A stretch of 5,255 bases of DNA from the NCBI GenBank assembly GCA_021767245.1, contig JAASTO010000180.1:1-5255 (forward strand), read 5' to 3'. This DNA is from Balneolaceae bacterium (GTDB lineage Bacteria > Bacteroidota > Rhodothermia > Balneolales > Balneolaceae). The position numbers and the translations under genes are program-made. The notes under the pieces were generated by a model. The model saw only the letters and a program-made list of their open reading frames with translations. It ran no database searches and had not been told where the DNA came from. Each line of letters opens with the position of its first letter. Positions within the stretch are counted from its first letter, which is position 1. Positions 1-5,255 of the stretch are shown in pieces.

Positions 1-614
1 ACGGGCTTTTCCTTAGGTGATGTCCATTTACGAATAAACGGGAGATTTGACCTAAAATGAATTTCCTTTAAAACATGAAGGAATAGGTCCGAAACCCTTC
101 CTTTTGAAACTCTATTTACGATCTCATCCGGATCTTGACCAGAATGTGATGGGAATGGTTGCCGCAGATATTTGTAGTCAAATAAGCGTTCTGCGGGATC
201 AAATCCCAAGAATACTACGTTTCCCTTCATTACTTTTTTAAACCTCAGAGCATCAGAAAGAGTGGTTCTTCCGGTTGTTATTATCGTGGAATAGAGGTCT
301 AAATGTGGTATATGCTTAAATCCATTCAGGTTTAGATCAGATCGAAGTCGTTTTGTGAAGATATTTCTGAAGGATTTATCGGGGAAAAAACCATGGTCAT
401 CATTGACAAGTACGACGTTACCTCCGCTTTTCAAATACTCCCGGATCTGTGGAAAATGATCTCTGTTGACAGATCGATTTACAATAACTGCACTATAGGT
501 CTGAAAATTTAGTCGCTCAGGTTTTACTTCTTCATACCAGACCCCGATCTGATCAAGTAAGGCTTGCCAGGCGGGGGTTAGGTTTATAATTCCTATGCAA
601 AGTGAACGCTTCAA
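1..614 (-). CDS. N-terminal part of a GATase1-like domain protein, possibly a polysaccharide deacetylase (cut by window edge)
   Basis: An open frame of 204 codons runs off the left edge. The only sensible start is TTG at 612-614: an in-frame TAA lies at 624-626, the next in-frame ATG is far inside (codon 129), and AAGG at 622-625 sits 7 bases ahead of the TTG. The protein shows alternating beta/alpha segments: CIGIINL (6-12), YSAVIVNR (40-47), YLKSGGNVVLVND (60-72) and GNVVFLGFDP (131-140). This resembles the flavodoxin-like fold of class I glutamine amidotransferase-like domains, but I see no catalytic Cys-His-Glu set, so it may be a binding or structural domain. The stretch around 191-199 (LPFIRKWTSP) resembles, from memory, the linker before a NodB polysaccharide deacetylase domain in some exopolysaccharide proteins. 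That domain would lie outside the window. The gene overlaps the flippase stop by 4 bases, so a role in the same glycan pathway is likely. The specific function is inferred. Confidence 0.75.
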   Translation of the reverse strand, partial: MKRSLCIGIINLTPAWQALLDQIGVWYEEVKPERLNFQTYSAVIVNRSVNRDHFPQIREYLKSGGNVVLVNDDHGFFPDKSFRNIFTKRLRSDLNLNGFKHIPHLDLYSTIITTGRTTLSDALRFKKVMKGNVVFLGFDPAERLFDYKYLRQPFPSHSGQDPDEIVNRVSKGRVSDLFLHVLKEIHFRSNLPFIRKWTSPKEKP

Positions 615-2014
615 GTCAGAACCTTAGTTTTTATCCAGTTTAAATCATCTGCTGTCAACACTTTGAATCGGATAAGTGCGAATACCAGTATGGTTGAAGC
701 AATCACACCTGAAACCAATGCAGGAATGGGGATGATCTCAAAAATGAAATAGAGAGTAACAGTTAGTGTTATAACTATACTAAATGGTTTCAAATAACGG
801 CCTCGAAACACCTGCTTAAATTGTTGATATGCAAAACCTGTAATGATCACCTCAGAAAGGACCACAGTAACGGTAACCGTAGTTAAATTCCCCAAATAAG
901 AGGCTAAAATAAGTAAAACCGCAGAAATCGATCCTCCAGATACCGTTGCTTTAAAGTATTCCGTGTCATGATTGGTGGCAATGAGCCCAAATGAAAATAA
1001 ACTATTGACAAAGGTAAACCCAATAAACAAAGAGAGAATCTTCAATAGGTAAATGGATTCCATATAAGCATCCCCAAACAGCCAGGTTATGAGGTGTTCG
1101 GAACTGAGTGCAGTGAAAAGGGCAATCACGGAGCCGACACACACAGCGATTCGGTAGGTCATTTGAATTTTGTCGTTAGTGTCACCCTTTGAGCTTACCC
1201 AGGATGAAGCAAGATTAGGCAACAGCAACTGAACAAATACACGATCGATGATCATAACAAGTATGACCACTTTAAAGGCTACCCCATATACACCTGCCAT
1301 CTCAAAGGTCATAAATAAACCCAAAAGTATAGGTGGTAGTAATTGAATTACTTGGGAAGATAACTGCCCTAAACCTATGATGGTACTGTTTTTAAAAAGA
1401 TCAGGATAGATCTGTTTTCCTCTTGATGGTAACGAAAATGGTTTGTCGCTGATGGCAAATACCCCAAGAATTATGGTAGCCAGCATTACACCGGAAGTGT
1501 AAAATAGGGGAACCAGGTGTATTTCGTTTGAAGAATGTACCATCAGAACTATCAAACCTAAGTACACACTTCCCTGAATTGTTTTTGAGAGAGTTATCTT
1601 GCTAAAATCCTGCTTACCAGCATAAAACCACTCCATAAGAAACATATAGGGGATCAGTGAGATCAGGAAGCCAAGTAACACCTGCTTTTGTTCCGTATCA
1701 AAGTCGATTACATACAATAACAGTGCCGATGTCATTAATACACCAACTCCAAGTATGAGCCTTAAGTTAAATATCTCAATGATCCTGTAGATTCTTTTTT
1801 CCGGGGGCTTGGCTTTTTCCCTTGAACCGATCTGATACAATCCCATATCCGAAAACCAGTTTGCGTAGCCAAGTAATGATATCCCAAACAGGATCAAACC
1901 GTAGTATTCAGCCCCTAAAAGCCTAGCTAAATAAATTGATGCAAGAAAAGACATACCCCGGCCAAGTATATCTCCGGATATGATCCACAAAGCATGTTCC
2001 TTAAGCTTTGTCAT
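611..2014 (-). CDS. Wzx-type oligosaccharide flippase (MOP superfamily)
   Basis: Integral inner-membrane protein of 467 residues (468 if the preceding TTG is used). Known members of this family move undecaprenyl-linked glycan repeat units from the cytoplasmic to the periplasmic face. The N-terminus has the typical pattern of a short charged helix, then SGDILGRGMSFLASIYLARLLG and YYGLILFGISLLGYANWFSDMGL (about residues 14-60), as in RfbX/Wzx proteins. About 14 hydrophobic segments follow, near 10-32, 38-58, 86-106, 112-130, 148-162, 166-190, 212-235, 241-265, 288-305, 324-345, 360-378, 380-398, 410-428 and 432-450. Length is normal for the family. ATG at 2012-2014 is preferred; TTG at 2015-2017 directly before it is an alternative, and neither has a good Shine-Dalgarno. 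The start overlaps the end of the glycosyltransferase gene, which suggests coupled translation. The substrate cannot be read from sequence, and I do not assign a gene symbol. MATE-like drug exporters are a less likely alternative. Confidence 0.92.
   Translation of the reverse strand: MTKLKEHALWIISGDILGRGMSFLASIYLARLLGAEYYGLILFGISLLGYANWFSDMGLYQIGSREKAKPPEKRIYRIIEIFNLRLILGVGVLMTSALLLYVIDFDTEQKQVLLGFLISLIPYMFLMEWFYAGKQDFSKITLSKTIQGSVYLGLIVLMVHSSNEIHLVPLFYTSGVMLATIILGVFAISDKPFSLPSRGKQIYPDLFKNSTIIGLGQLSSQVIQLLPPILLGLFMTFEMAGVYGVAFKVVILVMIIDRVFVQLLLPNLASSWVSSKGDTNDKIQMTYRIAVCVGSVIALFTALSSEHLITWLFGDAYMESIYLLKILSLFIGFTFVNSLFSFGLIATNHDTEYFKATVSGGSISAVLLILASYLGNLTTVTVTVVLSEVIITGFAYQQFKQVFRGRYLKPFSIVITLTVTLYFIFEIIPIPALVSGVIASTILVFALIRFKVLTADDLNWIKTKVLT
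622..625 (-). promoter_or_regulatory. Shine-Dalgarno supporting the TTG start at 612-614
   Basis: On the minus strand AAGG is followed by 7 bases and then TTG. It lies inside the last codons of the flippase gene. It is the clearest ribosome binding site in the window and decides the start of the downstream gene, which has no usable ATG nearby. Confidence 0.6.
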
Positions 2015-3029
2015 CAAACCGGTTTTCAGATATGTGAAAAGTAATGAGTTCCTTTAATTCATTCTGGCTGTTAAATAAATGGACGTTAGGATTCTCAGTT
2101 TCTTCTGACAGGCATCCAATATTAGGAGCAATAATCGTTTTTTGAAAGGCCAGTGCCATATGGTAACTCCCAGATGAAAGGATTTCTCTGTAATTGAATA
2201 CGGCAATATCAGATGCCGAGTAGAACCAGCTTACCTGATCTTCTTCTACAAAATCGGGGATTACCCTGATCCGTTCATCCGATTCTTCATACACACTTAA
2301 TTTCTTGTATAATTTTTCATTTCCTTTTTTGACCGGACCAACGATCATCAACTTACATTTCAGGTCATATTCCATAATAAGCGTGGCAACAAGATCCATT
2401 CTCTTGTAGCGGCTGATGTTGCCAAACATGAGTAAAACTGTTTCATCATCGTTGATATCAACTGCATATCGGGATCTTAAAAGTTCCCTGGCTTCAAACT
2501 TATCCATAGGATCCAAAGGATAAGAAGGATGGGGTATGACATGAAATTTATCCCTGTCACACATCAGCCGGTTAGACATGATATCAACAGCTTTGTTACA
2601 ATGAACATGCAGAGCCTTTGACCATTTTGCCATTTTGCGATGGAGGTACAGATGAAGGTCTAAATATTTACGGTCGTGAGGAAACTCATTGTGAATGGTC
2701 CAGATCACGGTTCCACCCAGTTTTTGAAACACATAGATACAAAATAACTTCCATGGCATTCCCAGTAATGATTTAACATCCTGGAATTCGAACCAGTGAT
2801 AATGGAGGATCGAGTTTCGGTTTGAAAGAATAGCTGCGATCAATTTAAAATGGTCAAAAATACTAATGGATCTGACCTTAAGATCATGGCCTTCGATCAG
2901 GTCTTTGTACAACAGGTAAAGGTAATCCGTTTTTTTATGGCTGAACCGGATGAGCGGAACCACATACACATTTTTGGCATCCGGGTTAACTGAGTGATAG
3001 AGGTTCTTTAAAGCTTCTGAATGACTCAT
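2001..3029 (-). CDS. GT4-type (GT-B fold) glycosyltransferase, probable cytoplasmic glycan assembly enzyme
   Basis: Protein of 342 residues that transfers a sugar from a nucleotide donor to a growing glycan. The N-terminal half carries HYHW (76-79), GGTVIWTIHNEFPHD (105-119, the usual TxHN/D region of the acceptor domain) and LHVHCNKA (140-147). The hinge shows FHVIPHPSY (162-170). The donor domain has LLMFGNISRYKRMD (199-212, typical G-x-K/R phosphate-binding region), LMIVGP (227-232), then IPDFVEEDQVSWFYSASD (257-274) and SSGS (285-288) before the last Rossmann strand KTIIAPNIG (297-305). The classic GT4 EX7E motif is not intact: by alignment to that region Met291 sits where the second Glu is expected. 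Loss of this Glu with an S-G-S motif occurs in some mannosyltransferase-like GT4 groups, so activity is still likely. There is no signal peptide or membrane segment. The ATG lies 3 bases after the stop of the upstream barrel gene and has a weak AGG close by. Donor and acceptor are unknown. Confidence 0.88.
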   Translation of the reverse strand: MSHSEALKNLYHSVNPDAKNVYVVPLIRFSHKKTDYLYLLYKDLIEGHDLKVRSISIFDHFKLIAAILSNRNSILHYHWFEFQDVKSLLGMPWKLFCIYVFQKLGGTVIWTIHNEFPHDRKYLDLHLYLHRKMAKWSKALHVHCNKAVDIMSNRLMCDRDKFHVIPHPSYPLDPMDKFEARELLRSRYAVDINDDETVLLMFGNISRYKRMDLVATLIMEYDLKCKLMIVGPVKKGNEKLYKKLSVYEESDERIRVIPDFVEEDQVSWFYSASDIAVFNYREILSSGSYHMALAFQKTIIAPNIGCLSEETENPNVHLFNSQNELKELITFHISENRFDDKA

Positions 3030-3032
3030 AAC

Positions 3033-3977
3033 CTAAAACGTATATTGAATTCCCAGTGAATGTGCGGTGCCAAATCCGGTTTCAAAGGGTAAGAGGGCGT
3101 AATTAAAATTAAAACCTCCGGTTAACAATGAAACACCAAAAGAAAGTGGTCTTGCCGTCTCTCCGGTACGGTAACCGGTGCTAAGCTCAATGGTTTCTGA
3201 TACGGTTAGTGATAATGCTAAGTTGAAGAAATCATGGTTTAGTTGAGCTTCTGATCCTGAATCTGTGGTGTTTTTATCTGGGGGATGCACATAATCCGTT
3301 GCCAGTGAAACAGTTATTGGCATGGATTCATTTTTAGGAGGGGTAAATGTGATGACATTAACGGAAGCACCAAACTTTATAAATCTCGGGATTTCGGTTG
3401 CCTCGGCATTTAGTTTTTCCATTTTACCTAAATTATTGGCAGAGAAACCAAGATTAACCCTGTCATTCAAGATGGAAGCTGCCGCTCCAAAATTAAAAGC
3501 ATACCCGTTGGCTGTGTAAGTAAAAACTTCCTCTCTAAGATATTGAGCAGACACCCCCAAGGAAACCTGATTCAATTTATAAGCATAAGCTGTAGCAAGT
3601 GAAAGGTACTGAACAGAGAAATTGCCATTACTTGGGCCGGGCCGGTTATACTGTTCATAATCGTTGGCTCCGCTATTGTAGAAAGCAAAAGCTAAAGCAC
3701 TGTTTTTCCTGAGTACGTTTATTCCCCCAAACACATTCTTAATATCTGCTATCCAAAAGGTATAAGACAGATCCAGGGAAGAGTTCTCATTAAAAACTAG
3801 TAAAGCCGGATTGTTAAATATTGAATTCGAGCCATCGGGAATTGAAGTTGTAGCCTCAGCTTTAGATAAGGCATACGTTGATGGACTGATAGTAAGCAGA
3901 TCCAACCCACCATTTTGAGCCATACCGGTTTGTACACAACCAAATAAAAGAATAAAAAACAGGCTTAAGGTTTTCAT
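3033..3977 (-). CDS. PorV/PorQ-family outer-membrane beta-barrel protein (second copy)
   Basis: Protein of 314 residues. A Sec signal peptide is clear: MKT, a hydrophobic core at 4-13, and a likely signal peptidase I site after GMA (Ala20), giving a mature protein starting QNGG. SIFNNPALL (52-60) matches the 'NPA' motif near the N-terminus of PorV/PorQ and FadL-like barrels. Alternating amphipathic strands follow to the end, including SLDLSYTFWI (67-76), SALAFAFYNSG (93-103), QVSLGVSAQYL (137-147), VNLGFSANNLG (174-184), then IPRFIKFGASVNV (196-208), the family's usual proline-strand step. The C-terminus HSLGIQYTF ends in Phe, as expected of a barrel recognised by BamA. Family members include the type IX secretion shuttle PorV and many uncharacterised paralogues. 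Function here is unknown. The start ATG overlaps the upstream stop (ATGA at 3974-3977). It shares a layout, but little obvious sequence, with the upstream gene. Confidence 0.85.
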   Translation of the reverse strand: MKTLSLFFILLFGCVQTGMAQNGGLDLLTISPSTYALSKAEATTSIPDGSNSIFNNPALLVFNENSSLDLSYTFWIADIKNVFGGINVLRKNSALAFAFYNSGANDYEQYNRPGPSNGNFSVQYLSLATAYAYKLNQVSLGVSAQYLREEVFTYTANGYAFNFGAAASILNDRVNLGFSANNLGKMEKLNAEATEIPRFIKFGASVNVITFTPPKNESMPITVSLATDYVHPPDKNTTDSGSEAQLNHDFFNLALSLTVSETIELSTGYRTGETARPLSFGVSLLTGGFNFNYALLPFETGFGTAHSLGIQYTF

Positions 3978-5029
3978 AAGTTCAACCGAAGTGTAAAAAC
4001 ATGCATATTTGATAATCTGTATGGCTCTTTGACAAAAGCATAATCTATGGATGGCTTTAAATGATCAAAGGGTAAATGTATTGAAAATCCGGTACTGAGA
4101 TTCCAGCTATCTGAATTTTCAAGGGAAGGCAAGCCCCAGCCTCCACGAAAAGTAAATCGTTCATGCAGATCAACCGAGGTTCCAAGCCGAATCTGTGAAA
4201 GGGTGGAGGTCACATTCTCACTGATCTTTTGTGTGGTGGGAATACCTTCTATGAGGATGATTTGTTGCGAGGTCACCTCCGTTTTGCTGATCAGATATTC
4301 ATAATCTGCTGATACGGTCCATTTGGATGATTCGTAGGCTGTTCCGATTGTCAGGCGTGTAGGGAATTCATCAAGGGTGTTTTGAGCCTGATCAAGTCCA
4401 TATAAACTTTGAGAATTCCAGTTATAGCCGGCAAAGAGATCTTTGATGGACAAGGCAATATTAAAGTCTGATCCGGTTTTCAGGAGTACGCCTACATCAA
4501 TGCCAAAACTTGTAGCTTTTTCCAATTCAGGATGATAATCAGCCATACTGAATTTCAACCCAATGCCGCCGTAGAATTTTTCACTAAGCCGGATCCCAAA
4601 ATCACCTCTGAGTTGAAGGTCTGCTGCATCAAATTGCCCGGTGGGATAACCACTTACGCTTCTTCCATCAATATCTTTGATACCGGTATGGATGACCATA
4701 AACGACATTCCTGCACTGGGCGGTAGTTGAAAGTGAACTCCGGCAGTCTGTAAATATCGGTCAAATTCCATGGATGCTATGGAAAGATCTGTTTGCTTTT
4801 GCTGAGCTTCAGAAGCAGCTAAAGCAGGATTATAAAAGGAATAAATACCTTGTGAGGTTACGGCAGACATAGCATTGCCCATGGCTAATCCCCGGGCGCT
4901 GAAACCCGTATGTAAAGCCCCTCCTGCAAAACCTCCGTCCTGAGCATGCAGAATTCCCGGCACGGACAACATCATCACGCATAAGAAGCATTTATATACT
5001 ATTTGATATGTTTTATGTGTGAAGGTCAT
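3974..5029 (-). CDS. PorV/PorQ-family outer-membrane beta-barrel protein (first copy)
   Basis: Protein of 351 residues with a long positively charged n-region, a hydrophobic core at about 14-27 and a signal peptidase I site after LHA (Ala29), giving a mature start of QDGG. The family hallmark GFSARGLAMGNAMSAV (42-57) and FYNPALA (65-71) lie just after the signal peptide. Barrel strands follow, for example FYGGIGLKFSMADY (152-165), FNIALSIKDL (189-198) and FPTRLTIGTAY (222-232), the last being the characteristic late-barrel 'P..L.IG.AY' step. The final strand is HVFTLRLNL. The protein is expected in the outer membrane with no cytoplasmic part. Known relatives: PorV binds and shuttles type IX cargo, and PorQ is a component of the attachment complex. 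Many paralogues in FCB bacteria have no assigned role, so neither name is applied. The ATG start overlaps the stop of the upstream gene (ATGA at 5026-5029), so the two are translationally coupled. Confidence 0.88.
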   Translation of the reverse strand: MTFTHKTYQIVYKCFLCVMMLSVPGILHAQDGGFAGGALHTGFSARGLAMGNAMSAVTSQGIYSFYNPALAASEAQQKQTDLSIASMEFDRYLQTAGVHFQLPPSAGMSFMVIHTGIKDIDGRSVSGYPTGQFDAADLQLRGDFGIRLSEKFYGGIGLKFSMADYHPELEKATSFGIDVGVLLKTGSDFNIALSIKDLFAGYNWNSQSLYGLDQAQNTLDEFPTRLTIGTAYESSKWTVSADYEYLISKTEVTSQQIILIEGIPTTQKISENVTSTLSQIRLGTSVDLHERFTFRGGWGLPSLENSDSWNLSTGFSIHLPFDHLKPSIDYAFVKEPYRLSNMHVFTLRLNL

Positions 5030-5255
5030 CCTGTTAAGAGAATTTTACCTGATATTTGTCTGTTTCCTGATTCTATCAAATAAATATACGGGCCGGTTGG
5101 TACTGTTCTGCCCTGAGAGTCTTTACCATCCCAGATGGCTTCATAGGTTCCTGAACTCATTTGAGTACCCTTAATTTCTCTCACAAGATTCATGGATCGG
5201 TCAAAGATCCGGATCTTGGTATTCTGCGTTTCAGTAATTTCAAATTTTATTCTCA
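5026..5255 (-). CDS. C-terminal FlgD-like Ig domain of a probable secreted protein (N-terminal part outside window)
   Basis: The last 75 codons of a gene that enters from the right edge, ending in TGA at 5026-5028. The visible residues form one compact domain: TKIRIFDRSMNLVREI, SSGTYEAIWDGKDSQG, RTVPTGPYIYLIESG and a final strand ISGKILLTG. The pattern IRIFD...G.Y.A.WDG.D..G..VP.G.Y.Y.....G....GK..L is that of FlgD-type Ig-like domains. These sit at the C-terminus of many secreted or surface proteins in Bacteroidota and related phyla, where related C-terminal domains can serve as type IX secretion sorting signals. What precedes the domain cannot be seen, so the protein may be an enzyme, an adhesin or a repeat protein. 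The stop overlaps the first barrel gene by 4 bases, which ties the protein to the PorV/PorQ-like pair. The domain call is firm; the sorting role is inference. Confidence 0.8.
   Translation of the reverse strand, partial: RIKFEITETQNTKIRIFDRSMNLVREIKGTQMSSGTYEAIWDGKDSQGRTVPTGPYIYLIESGNRQISGKILLTG

Noticed and set aside
2016..2025. Palindrome AAACCGGTTT as a transcription terminator or operator
   Set aside because: It has no loop and no following T-run, and it lies within coding sequence at a gene overlap, so a terminator is implausible. A single 10-base palindrome is expected by chance at this scale.
3322..3519. Plus-strand open frame of 65 codons
   Set aside because: It lies wholly inside the second barrel gene on the opposite strand, has no ribosome binding site of note and resembles no family. 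It is a shadow of the real gene.
3918..3977. Possible lipoprotein lipobox (L-F-G-C, residues 11-14) in the second barrel protein
   Set aside because: Phe at the -2 position is a poor match, and a good signal peptidase I site follows at G-M-A. Barrel proteins of this family are not normally lipidated.
4532..4726. Plus-strand open frame of 64 codons
   Set aside because: It is antisense within the first barrel gene, whose signal peptide, hallmark motif and strands are clear. No independent coding evidence.

Overview
The window is one uninterrupted block of minus-strand coding sequence. It has six genes, two of them cut by the window edges, and essentially no intergenic DNA. It most likely comes from a member of the Bacteroidota/FCB group, possibly Balneolales/Rhodothermota-like. 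The grounds are two adjacent outer-membrane barrels of the PorV/PorQ type, an upstream protein ending in a FlgD-type Ig-like domain of the kind found at the end of secreted proteins in this group, moderate-to-low GC, and mostly poor Shine-Dalgarno sequences. The phylum call is inference, since no rRNA or marker gene is present.

In order of transcription (right to left): (1) 5255-5026, the C-terminal end of a probable secreted protein with a FlgD-like Ig domain; (2) 5029-3974, a PorV/PorQ-family barrel protein with a signal peptide; (3) 3977-3033, a second, divergent PorV/PorQ-family protein; (4) 3029-2001, a GT4-type GT-B glycosyltransferase; (5) 2017 or 2014-611, a Wzx-type polysaccharide flippase with about 14 membrane segments; (6) 614-1, the first 204 codons of a gene with a TTG start, encoding a Rossmann/GATase1-like domain whose end lies outside the window and may be a polysaccharide deacetylase.

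Neighbouring genes overlap by 4 bases (5026-5029, 3974-3977, 611-614) or 14-17 bases (2001-2014/2017), or are 3 bases apart (3030-3032). This points to one polycistronic, translationally coupled operon. No promoter, terminator, RNA gene, repeat array, CRISPR or mobile element was seen, and no stretch over 300 bases lacks a gene.

The most interesting aspect is the mixture. Polysaccharide assembly genes (transferase, flippase, possible deacetylase) are coupled to two outer-membrane barrel proteins and a secreted-type protein. In type IX secretion, PorV-like barrels present cargo that is then joined to an LPS glycan. An operon encoding a surface protein, its barrels and a glycan pathway is therefore a coherent but unproven hypothesis.
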